Positions 36,821 through 44,990 of a DNA stretch of 64,000 nt are shown piece after piece (within the stretch, counting starts at the first letter, position 1; every line of letters begins with the position of its first letter). Under the pieces are notes generated by a model that saw nothing but the letters and a program-made list of their open reading frames with translations, made no database searches and was not told the DNA's origin. The stretch covers positions 1-64,000 of the forward strand of contig NZ_VISR01000016.1 in the NCBI RefSeq assembly GCF_007827595.1. The letters are read 5' to 3'. Origin of the DNA: Streptomyces sp. BK340. GTDB taxonomy: Bacteria > Actinomycetota > Actinomycetes > Streptomycetales > Streptomycetaceae. The translations under genes were made by a program, and so were the position numbers.

Positions 36821-37000
36821 GTGGTCTCTCACAACGGCCCATTCCGCAACCTGGACCACGTTTTTCACACGCTCTTCGACGACTTCTGTGACGCCGACGA
36901 GCCCGACCGATACCTCGGCGTCAGCCTGAGAATGGAGGAAGAGGTCGCTCTGATGCGTGAGTTGGGCGTCGCGCTCGACGCCCCCATGGCAGCGTTGAGT
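36821..37000 (+). pseudogene. Possible remnant of a conserved hypothetical gene
   Basis: Upstream of the GYD gene and in its frame, about 55 codons read like real protein: RNLDHVFHTLFDDFCDADEP and then LRMEEEVALMRELGVALDA. Similar acidic helical segments occur in SCO4402-type Streptomyces hypotheticals (from memory). No ribosome-binding site precedes it and the following codons to 37117 look random, so it is read as a truncated relic; it could instead be a short real gene. Confidence 0.35.
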
Positions 37001-37117
37001 GCATGGCCGATGTGTCTTACGGGTGAATCCAGCCGTGCCTTGATTGGCAGCCGGCGTGACAGCGGGAAGGTCATTCTGCACGGCACGCCGGACACGTCAC
37101 GGGCAGGGAGCGCCCCT

Positions 37118-37438
37118 ATGCCGAAGTTCCTCATCCAGGCCACCTACACGCCCGCGGGTGCGAAGGGCTTGCTCAAGGAAGGTGCAAGTGGCCGCCGCGC
37201 CGCCGTCGACCACGTCGTCGCCGGCCTGGGCGGGACCGTCGAGGCCATGTACTTCTCCTTCGGGGAGGACGACCTGGTGTGCATTCTCGACTTCCCCGAC
37301 CCGGTCTCCATGGCCGCCGCCAGTCTCAGCGTCAAGGCCAGCGGCGCGATCCGCACCCGGGCCACTCCCCTCCTCACCCTCGACGAGATCGACGAGGCTG
37401 CCCGCCGCCAGGTCGACTTCCGCCCTCCCGGCGCGTAA
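37118..37438 (+). CDS. GYD domain protein
   Basis: This 106-aa protein starts at ATG 37118 with GGGAG upstream; the frame is open further left but the GYD family begins at MPKFLIQATYTPAGAKGLL. The body (AAVDHVVAGLGGTVEAMYFS, then DLVCILDFPDPVSM) is a ferredoxin-like alpha+beta fold. GYD proteins are small cytoplasmic dimers of unknown role. Confidence 0.85.
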   Translation: MPKFLIQATYTPAGAKGLLKEGASGRRAAVDHVVAGLGGTVEAMYFSFGEDDLVCILDFPDPVSMAAASLSVKASGAIRTRATPLLTLDEIDEAARRQVDFRPPGA

Positions 37439-37518
37439 GCCGAGATCGAACCCAGGGGGCCGGTCCACCTCGGCGTGCCTCCCGGCCCCGCGCTCGCAGC
37501 AGCGTGATCAAATGGGGC

Positions 37519-38073
37519 ATGGCATCGTCCTGGACCGGTGATCGGGTACGCCTGCGCGCTGTCGAGCCCGACGACTGGACGGCGTTCATGCGCTTGGCCG
37601 ACGGCGACGGGCGGCGAGGGAGCCGGCTGGAGCTTCCGAGGTCCGCCGAGAGCTACCGTGCCTGGGCGAAGGAGCAAGCCGTTGCCGAGTGCGATGACGA
37701 CCGCTTCCGGTTGGCGGTCGAAGCGACGGTCTCGGGAGAACTGGTCGGCACAGTCGGCTCACATCGCACCGGCCGTCGTTCGGGCTGGTTCGAGTTCGAT
37801 GTCACGATCGGCGCCGACCACCGGCGCAAGGGCTACGCGGCAGAAGCCGTCATGCTGTTGATGCGCTTCATGTTTGCCGAGCGGCGCTATCACAAGTGCC
37901 TGGCTGCGGTCTTCGCCCACAACGAGGCATCGCTGGCGCTCATGCGTCGGCTCGGCTTCACCGAGGAGGGGCGCTTGCGGGAACACGTCTTCTTCGCCGG
38001 CCGGCACCACGACCTCGTCATGATGGGCATGCTCGCCGACGAGTTCGACCAGCGGCACACGGTGAGCGAATGA
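37519..38073 (+). CDS. GNAT-family N-acetyltransferase (RimJ/RimL-like)
   Basis: This 184-aa protein starts at ATG 37519; GTG 37504 is also possible. It has the RimJ/RimL order: VRLRAVEPDDW at the start, FEFDVTIGADHRRKGYAAEA holding the acetyl-CoA pyrophosphate loop (R-x-x-G-x-A/G) near residue 105, and NEASLALMRRLGFTEEGRLR near 145. The target is unknown. Upstream codons in the same frame are not needed by the family. Confidence 0.88.
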   Translation: MASSWTGDRVRLRAVEPDDWTAFMRLADGDGRRGSRLELPRSAESYRAWAKEQAVAECDDDRFRLAVEATVSGELVGTVGSHRTGRRSGWFEFDVTIGADHRRKGYAAEAVMLLMRFMFAERRYHKCLAAVFAHNEASLALMRRLGFTEEGRLREHVFFAGRHHDLVMMGMLADEFDQRHTVSE

Positions 38074-38117
38074 TGAGCTGGTCGTCCGAGGGTGTGCGGA
38101 ACAGCACTCGCACTTGA

Positions 38118-39449
38118 TCAACTTTCGCTCGGCGCCCAGGACTGACCTCGACTGCGCGAAGTGGCACGCAGACGCAGGCCGACAGTTGCGAGACCTTCGT
38201 AGGTGGCGACCTGGTGGCTGGGTTCCGGTCCGGGCGGCTCGCTCAACCGGTAGCGACGGGCGGTCTGCGCGGTCAGGAGCGTCAGCATCGCCATGGCCAG
38301 GGCGGTTCCCTCGCAGCCGTGCGGCCCGGTGCCGAAGGAGAGGAAGACGCCGGGTCCGGCCGGCGGGCCCTCGTCATCGAGCCAGCGCTCGGGCTGGAAC
38401 CGGTCCGGGTCGGGGTGTTCCCGTGCGTCGCGGTGGGCGGTGTAGGGGCAGACGAGAACGGTGGAGCCGGCATCGATGGTGTAGCCGGCGAGCTGGGTCT
38501 CCCGCGCTGTGCGGCGGGTCAGCAGCCAGCTCGGGGGGTGCAGTCGGAGCACCTCGCGTACCAGTGCCTGGGTGTAGTGCAGGTTGTCGAGGTGGGTGCT
38601 GGTCGTCGCGGCGGGGTCTGCGGGAAGCAGTGCGGCTTCGGCCGCTACGCGGCTCGCTGCCTGGGGGTACCGGGCCAGGTGGAGCAGGATCCATCCGGCC
38701 GCGCGGGAAGGTGTCTCGAAGGTGGCGACGGTGATTCCGGGGAGGGTGTCGAGGACGGCCTCTTCCGGCAGCAGGCCGTAGCGGGGGGAGGGCCGCAGCA
38801 TCTGTCCCAGCGTGTCGTCACCGAGTCGGCCCGATGAACGGCGCCGGCGGACGATGGGCCGCAACGCGTCGGTGAAGGCGACTTGTTGGCGGGTACGGAA
38901 CCGCCGTGCCGGTGTGGGGATCCAGCGCGGCCATTCCCAGCGCGAGGGGCGGGCGAGCACCTCCCGGGCCAGGAAGAGCTGGAAGGCATGGGGCAGCAGG
39001 GTGGGAGCGTCTTCGGAGTAGAGGTAGCGCACGCCGATCTCTGCCAGGGCGTGCCGGACCGGGGGCAGAACTTCGACGTCCTGGTCCGTGGGCCACCGGT
39101 CCACGAATCGAGCGGTCCCGGGCGCGATCTCACCGATCCGGGCCGCGACCGCCTGGGCGCGCAGTCCACGCATGCGGGCGGCGTGAGCGTGTGCACGCTC
39201 CTCGGGTGTCGGTGCTCCGCCCGACCGCTTCGACGGCGGGAAGAGAGGCGAGGGTGCCTTGGGGAAGTCGTGCGCCCGGCGCAGGACCGCTTCGCACGGC
39301 TCGGCAGTGGCTGCTACGTAGACACCTGGCTCCAGCTGCCAGACGTCCCCGCACTCGTCGGCGCCGCGTCGCGCCACTCCCAGCCGGTCGCGGTTCCATG
39401 CGGCGAAGCCGCCCTCGGGCAGCCGCGGCGGCTCATTCGTCCGGCCCAT
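38118..39449 (-). CDS. Cytochrome P450
   Basis: This 443-aa protein has the heme ligand motif FGTGPHGCEG with Cys379, the ExxR motif in LVREVLRLHPPSWLLTRR (~300) and an I-helix ITVATFETPSRAA where the usual acid-Thr pair is ET. It lacks a membrane anchor, so it is a soluble bacterial P450 needing external ferredoxin and reductase. Neither lies next to it. Directly upstream, with a 96-base gap, is a 31-codon peptide gene rich in Tyr, Trp and His, so the P450 may crosslink that peptide. Generic oxidation of a small molecule is the alternative. Confidence 0.92.
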   Translation of the reverse strand: MGRTNEPPRLPEGGFAAWNRDRLGVARRGADECGDVWQLEPGVYVAATAEPCEAVLRRAHDFPKAPSPLFPPSKRSGGAPTPEERAHAHAARMRGLRAQAVAARIGEIAPGTARFVDRWPTDQDVEVLPPVRHALAEIGVRYLYSEDAPTLLPHAFQLFLAREVLARPSRWEWPRWIPTPARRFRTRQQVAFTDALRPIVRRRRSSGRLGDDTLGQMLRPSPRYGLLPEEAVLDTLPGITVATFETPSRAAGWILLHLARYPQAASRVAAEAALLPADPAATTSTHLDNLHYTQALVREVLRLHPPSWLLTRRTARETQLAGYTIDAGSTVLVCPYTAHRDAREHPDPDRFQPERWLDDEGPPAGPGVFLSFGTGPHGCEGTALAMAMLTLLTAQTARRYRLSEPPGPEPSHQVATYEGLATVGLRLRATSRSRGQSWAPSES

Positions 39450-39545
39450 GAGACCGTCCCTGACTCTCGTACCCGTCCGGGCCGATGTCGTCGGCAGCGC
39501 GGCCGGGAGCCGGCGTGCGCCCGTGGGCGCGCGCCGGCAGTGTGG

Positions 39546-39641
39546 TCAGTCCTGGTCGCCGGCGTAGGCATCCCACTCGTGGGCCCCGTACGCGCCGTAG
39601 TGGCGGGTGAAGGACAGCTTGCCAAGCAGCTTGGCGATCAT
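39546..39641 (-). CDS. 31-aa aromatic-rich peptide, candidate P450-modified RiPP precursor
   Basis: ATG 39641 is preceded by GAGAGGAG at six bases spacing, a strong ribosome-binding site, and the frame stops at TGA 39548-39546. A basic helical N-terminus (residues 1-12, with KLLGKLSF) leads to RHYGAYGAHEWDAYAGDQD. This segment holds Tyr15, Tyr18, Trp23, Tyr26, His14 and His21, the residues that P450s join in biaryl or C-N crosslinked peptides. It lies just upstream of the P450 on the same strand, the usual order for such loci. The exact family is not recognised, so the role is inferred from size, composition and neighbour. Confidence 0.7.
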   Translation of the reverse strand: MIAKLLGKLSFTRHYGAYGAHEWDAYAGDQD

Positions 39642-39694
39642 GGTGCACTCCTCTCGCCCGTCTTCAGCGTCACATGCCGCACAGGCCATATTGC

Positions 39695-39713
39695 CACATA
39701 TGTCATATATGTG
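39695..39713. promoter_or_regulatory. Palindromic operator candidate upstream of the peptide gene
   Basis: CACATAT-GTCAT-ATATGTG is an inverted repeat with 7-bp arms and a 5-bp spacer, 54 bases upstream of the peptide ATG. It is strikingly AT-rich for this genome. The position and symmetry suit a dimeric repressor (for example GntR or MarR type) or a promoter core. Confidence 0.5.
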
Positions 39714-39862
39714 ATACGGGGCACTTCTGCGGCGGCGGCCGCACTCCCCGGGTGTCCGGCGCTGACGGCCACCGACAGCCGAACCGCAGCTCGCAGCCTT
39801 GATCGAACCGCTTCGATCATGGTCCGAGGTGTCCGGCACCCAGATCTGCCATCGGCGGCGGA

Positions 39863-40309
39863 TCATGCGGCTGGGCGGGGAGCGCGCAGATGTTGACGCC
39901 GGGCCAGCTCCTCGTCGTCGACCAGGGTGAGCATGGGCTGACCCGGCGCACACATCATGGTGACGAGGAAGCGGCTCCAGGAGTCGGTCCGGTTGTTCCC
40001 GTCCTGGTAGTGGATGACATCGCCGCCCGGCTCCCAGAACGTCTCTCCGGCCTTGATCACCCGCTCCGGCTCGCCTTCCAGCTCGAAGAGCATCTCCCCT
40101 TCCAGCATGTAGCCGAAAGCGGGCCCCGAGTGCCTGTGCGGAGGGGTGCCGGGGTCGCCGGGAGGAAACTCGACGAGGACCGTCATCGCCTCTGCCCCCG
40201 CGGGAATGGACGGCGGTTTCGCCGACTGCAGCACGGTGAGCGCCGTCTTCCATGCTTCCGAGCGCGGTCGGCTCTCACCGCTGCCAGCCGCCGGATCGTT
40301 GTTCGACAT
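39863..40309 (-). CDS. Cupin-domain protein
   Basis: This 148-aa protein starts at ATG 40309; an upstream in-frame start at 40387 would overlap the preceding gene. The beta-barrel motifs are GTPPHRHSGPAFGYMLEGEM and, later, PGGDVIHYQDGNN, giving His/Glu ligands for one metal ion. It resembles small single-domain cupins of unknown substrate. It is downstream of the SDR remnant on the same strand. Confidence 0.8.
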   Translation of the reverse strand: MSNNDPAAGSGESRPRSEAWKTALTVLQSAKPPSIPAGAEAMTVLVEFPPGDPGTPPHRHSGPAFGYMLEGEMLFELEGEPERVIKAGETFWEPGGDVIHYQDGNNRTDSWSRFLVTMMCAPGQPMLTLVDDEELARRQHLRAPRPAA

Positions 40310-40340
40310 GGCGAGGCCTCCGGTGGGTGGGCTGGGCGGT

Positions 40341-40589
40341 TCAGGAAAGCCAGTCCCTGTAGTGGGTGGGGGCGATGCGGGTGTCACCCTTGGCGATGAG
40401 GGCGTCGCCCGGGAGGGCGGAGAACATGCCGGCGGTGTCGTCGGTGACGACTGTGCGGCTGTCGGAGCGGGCGTTCAGCGTGATCGGGCCGAGTTCGTCG
40501 AGGGGGAAGACCTCGGGCCCGGCGACGTTCAGCTTCTTCACGACCTTCGCCCCGATCAGGCTGGTAGCGCCGACGACTGCGAACTTCAC
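40341..40589 (-). pseudogene. Internally deleted SDR/NmrA-type NAD(P)-binding protein
   Basis: The 82-residue frame starts at GTG 40589 with AAAGGTG upstream. It has the Rossmann start MKFAVVGATSLIGAKVVKKL and a C-terminus (DDTAGMFSALPGDALI, then IAPTHYRDWLS) typical of NmrA-like NAD(P)-binding proteins of about 250 aa. The whole middle, including the rest of the cofactor and substrate sites, is missing without a frameshift. It is probably a deletion remnant, although the short frame is still translatable. Confidence 0.65.
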
Positions 40590-40890
40590 TGGTCACCTTT
40601 CGTTCCGCGCCGACAGGTCATACGTCCAGACTGCGACGGTGCGGTGCGCGGCGCACGCGGGCTGCGGCTCCTTGTGACTCCGGCGGGGACCCGGTGCGAC
40701 GCCACTCCGGCGGGGAGCCGGCGCAATGCGCGGCGCCCCACTCCCCCGCGCTCGGACGAACGTGTCTGCGAGGCTCGAAAGCCCGGCTCGCGCGTATGAC
40801 AACGGACAGTGCCTTGGCGTACAACATGCTGGCGTCACCTGCTGTCGCCGCGTCAGCGGTACAGCGTGCCCTCAACTCCTGGGAGAACGT
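40590..40890. other. Divergent promoter region
   Basis: About 300 bases between the SDR remnant and the nucleotidyltransferase gene. It contains a short repeated phrase around CTCCGGCGGGGA (40677-40715). No gene is supported. Confidence 0.35.
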
Positions 40891-41436
40891 GTGCTCCTGA
40901 GCGATGCGGATGGCCTCTTCGCCGCCTTGGCCGCCCTGAAACTGCCGCGTGGCGAGTACGTGGTGTGCGGGTCTGCCGCCCTGTACGTCCGGGGTCTGCG
41001 TGCGCGCATGGGTGACCTGGACGTTCTCGCCCGGGGCGAGGCCTGGGAGCGGGCCCTCGCGCTGGGCGCTCCGGAGGCGACGGTCTCGGGATACGGCCTG
41101 AGGGTTGTCCACCCCACGGCTTCGATCGAAATCATGGACCGCTGGACCCCGGGCTGGTCGACCGACCGGCTGATCGACGACGCCGATGTCATCGACGGCG
41201 TTCCCTTCATGCGGCTCGGAGACGTTCTGCGGTGGAAGATCGCGGCTGCCAGGCCGAAGGATCACGCCGATGTCGCGGCGATCCGGCATCTTTACCGCAT
41301 CTGGACGGGGGCGGCGGCGCCGCTCTCGCCTCCTGTCCCGGCTGCGCAGGGGCTTGGGCAGCCCGCCGCCGTGGAGGGGACGCCGGCGGGAGGAGAGGAC
41401 GTTCGCCGTGTCCCAGGTGTGCGGCTGTCCGATTGA
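40891..41436 (+). CDS. Nucleotidyltransferase-like protein
   Basis: This 181-aa protein starts at GTG 40891 behind GGGAG. It contains YVVCGSAALYVRGLRARMGDLDVLA, abbreviated here as the G-S-x(n)-D-x-D pattern of the polymerase-beta nucleotidyltransferase fold (DLDVL near residue 45), and a later IEIMDRW strand. This resembles AbiEii/MNT-like enzymes, but no paired antitoxin-type gene is adjacent. The C-terminus after ~150 is Pro/Ala-rich. It may be an orphan toxin-like or housekeeping enzyme. Confidence 0.6.
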   Translation: MLLSDADGLFAALAALKLPRGEYVVCGSAALYVRGLRARMGDLDVLARGEAWERALALGAPEATVSGYGLRVVHPTASIEIMDRWTPGWSTDRLIDDADVIDGVPFMRLGDVLRWKIAAARPKDHADVAAIRHLYRIWTGAAAPLSPPVPAAQGLGQPAAVEGTPAGGEDVRRVPGVRLSD

Positions 41437-41630
41437 GGCCGCCGTGCGCCGTGCGCCGTGTCGGAGACTGCTCGGGAGTGGCAGCGAAGTACGCCCGCCC
41501 CGGCCGCCTCCTGGGGCTTCTGCACTGCCGCAGCGCCGCCGTCGCCGCGTCACCACGGTGCCGGGACGGGCCGCATGGGGCCCGTGATGCAATGGGGCCC
41601 GACGGAGCAGATCTCGGTGTGGGGTGGGGC

Positions 41631-43655
41631 GTGTTGAGTAACGGTGGGCCCGATACGGGGAGTTTCGAGCCGTTGGAGGACGGCGATCCGCGGACCATGG
41701 GCGGCTACCGGCTGGTGGCCCGGCTCGGGGCCGGCGGCATGGGGCGGGTCTATCTCTCGCACACGCCGGGCGGACGGGCCGTCGCGGTCAAGGTGATCCG
41801 GCCCGAACTGGCCGAGAACGCCGAGTTCCGCAAGCGGTTCCAGGCCGAGGTGGCCGCGGCCGGCCGGGTCCACGGGATCTACACCGCTCCGGTCGTGGAC
41901 AGCGACACCGAGGGGGCCGTGCCGTGGTGCGCGACCGCCTACGTGCCGGGGCCCTCGCTCTCCGAGGCCGTTCGCGAGCACGGGCCGCTGCCCGTGGACA
42001 CCGTGCTGCGGCTGATCGCCGGTGTCGCGGAGGCGCTTCAGGCCGTGCACCGCGAAGGCATCGTGCACCGGGACCTCAAGCCGTCGAACGTGCTGCTCGC
42101 CTCCGACGGCCCACGCGTCATCGACTTCGGTGTGGCGCGCGCGGCTGACGCCACATCACTGACCCAGAGCGGTACGGCCCTGGGCACGGTCGCCTACATG
42201 GCACCGGAGCAGGTGCTCGGCGCGGAGGCCGCCCCCGCCGCCGATGTGTTCGCGCTCGGGCAGACCGCCGTGTTCGCGGCGACGGGCGGCGCCGCGTTCG
42301 GCGACGGGGATCCGCACGCGGTGCTGTACCGGGTGGTGCACGCGGAGCCCGATCTCAGCCGGGTGCCGGCCGGGATTCAGGATCTGGTGGCCCGGTGTCT
42401 GCGCAAGCCCGCCGCCGAGCGGCCCACCGTCGAGGAGGTCATCCGCTCCGTCCAGGAGATCCAGGCGTACCGCGGTGACGAGGCGCGGTTCACGTCCGGG
42501 GCGTGGCTGCCGGGCGAGTTGGCCGCGGGGATCGAGGCTCGGGCCGCGGACGCCGATCAGGCCCGGGGACGGGTGGTGGACACGGGTGGTACGACGGCTC
42601 GGGCCACTCCCCCCGCCGGCGCTTTCGGGGCGTTCGGGGAAGCCGGCGGTCCCGGTGACGCGCATGCTCCCGGCGGTCCCCACGTTCCCGGCGGTGCCGG
42701 TGCTCCCTATGCGCCGGGCGCTCCTGGCGCTTTCCCCTCCGCCGGTCCTACCGGTCCCGCCGCTTCCGGCGCCTTCGGGCCGCCGGCCGCCTACGCCCCC
42801 ACCCCGCCGTCCCACACCGCGCTGCCCGGGCCCTTCGTCATGGCGCCGGGGGGCGTGCCGGGTGCGTACGCTCCGGTCGGTGGGCCGCAGTCGCAGGTGC
42901 CGGCCGACGCGCAGACCGCGCCGGTGACCGCGGGCGGCAAGGAGCACAAGGGACGCAAGGGACGAGTGTGGCTGCTGTCCGCGGCCGCCGTCGCACTCGT
43001 CGCCTGTGGGGCCGCCGTCACCTTGCTGTTCGTTCCGGGGGACGGCGACAAGGGCGGTACGCAGGCTCGGGAAGTGTCCGCGTCGCACTCGGCCACGACC
43101 ACCGAGCCGTCGCCGTCGTCGTCCGGCTCCCCCTCCGCCAAGGTGTCGAAGAAGGCGAAGTCCACCAAGTCCGCAGTGCCGCCCAGCCCTTCGGGGCCCC
43201 CGACGCCCACGCGGACCGTGTCCTCGGCGCCGCCGAGCACCGCGGCGAGCAAGCCCGCGGCTCCGAAGGCGCCCGTCCCGGTGACGTACGCCGGGATCCG
43301 GATGACCAAGAGCCACGACCTGTACCTGGCGGACAACCCGGTGCGGGCCAAGGCGGACACCGGTACGTCCGACGAGGATCTGACCTACGCGGTCTACTCC
43401 TCGGGCGCGCTCCTCGCCCCCGGCACCACTTCCGGCAGCTCTCTGGCGCTGCTGCCCGTGGGCCGTCAGGGGGGCCTGGACGTGTGCAGGGCGGCGACCG
43501 GTTACAAGAGCTACATCTGGATCAAGGACCTGACCGTCGGCCAGCAGATGTGCGTGATCAGCGGGACGGGGCACGTCGGGCTGGTGACGTTCCGGGGCTC
43601 GTCCGGGACGGCGTACGCCGATCTGGACGTGAAGGTGTGGCGTAACGCGGCCTAG
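41631..43655 (+). CDS. Membrane Ser/Thr protein kinase
   Basis: From GTG 41631 this is 674 aa; the open frame reaches 41232 but the kinase family begins at LSNGG...MGGYRLVARLGAGG. The kinase domain (~25-290) has the glycine loop LGAGGMGRVYLS, catalytic VHRDLKPSNVLL (~144), DFGVA and APEQV. A Pro/Ala/Gly-rich linker (~315-430) leads to a membrane helix (VWLLSAAAVALVACGAAVTL, ~446-466), a Ser/Lys-rich stretch and an extracytoplasmic beta domain. PASTA repeats are absent, so it is not a PknB. The ligand is unknown. Confidence 0.92.
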   Translation: MLSNGGPDTGSFEPLEDGDPRTMGGYRLVARLGAGGMGRVYLSHTPGGRAVAVKVIRPELAENAEFRKRFQAEVAAAGRVHGIYTAPVVDSDTEGAVPWCATAYVPGPSLSEAVREHGPLPVDTVLRLIAGVAEALQAVHREGIVHRDLKPSNVLLASDGPRVIDFGVARAADATSLTQSGTALGTVAYMAPEQVLGAEAAPAADVFALGQTAVFAATGGAAFGDGDPHAVLYRVVHAEPDLSRVPAGIQDLVARCLRKPAAERPTVEEVIRSVQEIQAYRGDEARFTSGAWLPGELAAGIEARAADADQARGRVVDTGGTTARATPPAGAFGAFGEAGGPGDAHAPGGPHVPGGAGAPYAPGAPGAFPSAGPTGPAASGAFGPPAAYAPTPPSHTALPGPFVMAPGGVPGAYAPVGGPQSQVPADAQTAPVTAGGKEHKGRKGRVWLLSAAAVALVACGAAVTLLFVPGDGDKGGTQAREVSASHSATTTEPSPSSSGSPSAKVSKKAKSTKSAVPPSPSGPPTPTRTVSSAPPSTAASKPAAPKAPVPVTYAGIRMTKSHDLYLADNPVRAKADTGTSDEDLTYAVYSSGALLAPGTTSGSSLALLPVGRQGGLDVCRAATGYKSYIWIKDLTVGQQMCVISGTGHVGLVTFRGSSGTAYADLDVKVWRNAA

Positions 43656-43676
43656 GTGTGCCCTCGGCCGCGTGCA

Positions 43677-43726
43677 GCGGTTCACGGGGATCGGGTGCCG
43701 CGGTTCACGGGGATCGGGTGCCGCGG
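43677..43726. repeat. 23-bp tandem duplication after the kinase gene
   Basis: The unit GCGGTTCACGGGGATCGGGT plus GCC occurs twice in direct succession (43677-43699 and 43700-43722) and is followed by another GCGG. It lies between convergent genes and looks like replication slippage. Confidence 0.8.
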
Positions 43727-43752
43727 CGGAACCGATCCCTTCCGGACCGCGG

Positions 43753-44820
43753 CTACCGTGCGCCGGGGCCCTGCAGTGACTCCTCGTCGTCGTTCGCGGC
43801 GTACGGGTGGACGAAACCCTCGGCGTCGTAGGGGGTGAACCAGTCGCCCGCTCCGCTGGGGTCGATGTCCAGGTCGTCCTCGGTGAGGTCCCCTTCGAAG
43901 CTGTCGGCGAAGGTCTCCAGGGCCGCGCTGACCTCGTCGGTGAGGAGGTCGTAGAGGTCGGCCGTCACCTCGGCCCGGGTGAGCAGGAATCTCAGCAGCA
44001 GTTCTTCCGCGATGCAGGTCGGACGGGCGGGGTGCGGCTGGGTGAGGCGGGCGGTCATGGTCACCGCCGTGACGGTGAGACGGCGGGCGAACAGGACGGT
44101 GTACTCGTCGGCGAACTGCGGGGGCAGGTCGTCCAGGAGCATGAAGGTGGCATCGCTCTCGGCCACGGTCGGACCGTCCTCCTCCAGGCTCGCGAGGTCG
44201 GTGAAGAGTTCGTCCACCAGGAGGTCGATGGCGAACACGAGGGCGCCGGCCGCGACCTCCGCGGCCTCCCGGCCGACGGTGCGCTCCCCGGGATCGTCGA
44301 AGTAGCCGAAACGGTCGAGGGGGCAGGCCGCGAGCAGGGGCGCCAGGGCGCGGAGTCTGGAGCGCATGGCCTCGACCTCGGCCGGGTCGATGCGGCCCTG
44401 GGCCGGGGCGGGCTCGGTGGCCCGGTGGCGTCGGGCTCGTTCCGCCGGGTCGGACGGCGGGGCGTCGGGGCCGTCGGCCGCGTCGAGGCTCTCCTGGAGG
44501 AGTTCGGAGTTCAGCTCGACCGCGCACCGGGTGATCTGCCAGTCGGCGAGCGGTTCGGTGCGTTCCAGGAGTTCTGCCACGACCTCGCGGGCGGCGTCCT
44601 CCGCGAACTCCAGCGCCGGTGCGTCGACGAAGAGCTTCAGCAGGACGCCTCCGGGATGGGCGGCGATGACGTCGTCCATCAGCTCTATCTCCATGCCGTC
44701 GGGCCCTTCGACCGCCTCGAGCGAGTCGAACCCCTTCCTCAGCAGGAAGACGACGCCCTCTCGCTGGAGCGCGTCGAGTTCCGCAGCGCCCTTGGGAGGG
44801 GCCATGGCCACGGTCACCAT
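43753..44820 (-). CDS. Conserved Streptomyces hypothetical, acidic
   Basis: This 355-aa protein starts at ATG 44820 with GAGGGGG upstream; the frame is open to 44856. It is strongly acidic and helical with no signal peptide or membrane helix. Phrases such as LIELMDDVIAAHPGG-like MEIELMDDVIAAH and LVDELFTDLASLEED are typical of an uncharacterised actinobacterial family. No catalytic motif was recognised. It is convergent with the kinase gene. Confidence 0.75.
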   Translation of the reverse strand: MVTVAMAPPKGAAELDALQREGVVFLLRKGFDSLEAVEGPDGMEIELMDDVIAAHPGGVLLKLFVDAPALEFAEDAAREVVAELLERTEPLADWQITRCAVELNSELLQESLDAADGPDAPPSDPAERARRHRATEPAPAQGRIDPAEVEAMRSRLRALAPLLAACPLDRFGYFDDPGERTVGREAAEVAAGALVFAIDLLVDELFTDLASLEEDGPTVAESDATFMLLDDLPPQFADEYTVLFARRLTVTAVTMTARLTQPHPARPTCIAEELLLRFLLTRAEVTADLYDLLTDEVSAALETFADSFEGDLTEDDLDIDPSGAGDWFTPYDAEGFVHPYAANDDEESLQGPGAR

Positions 44821-44990
44821 GTATGTCACCCCCTCATCGTGCCCGAGTCGTCCCACCTGGGGGGAGGGAATCAGGGGTCATCTTCGGCCGTCGGCCGTGC
44901 CGCTGTCCCGGCCGGTGACCTTCGGGACGGCCGGGCGCCCCGGTTCCGCGGGAGTGCGGGTGGCCCGTCAGGTTGCGCGGGGCGGCCCGG

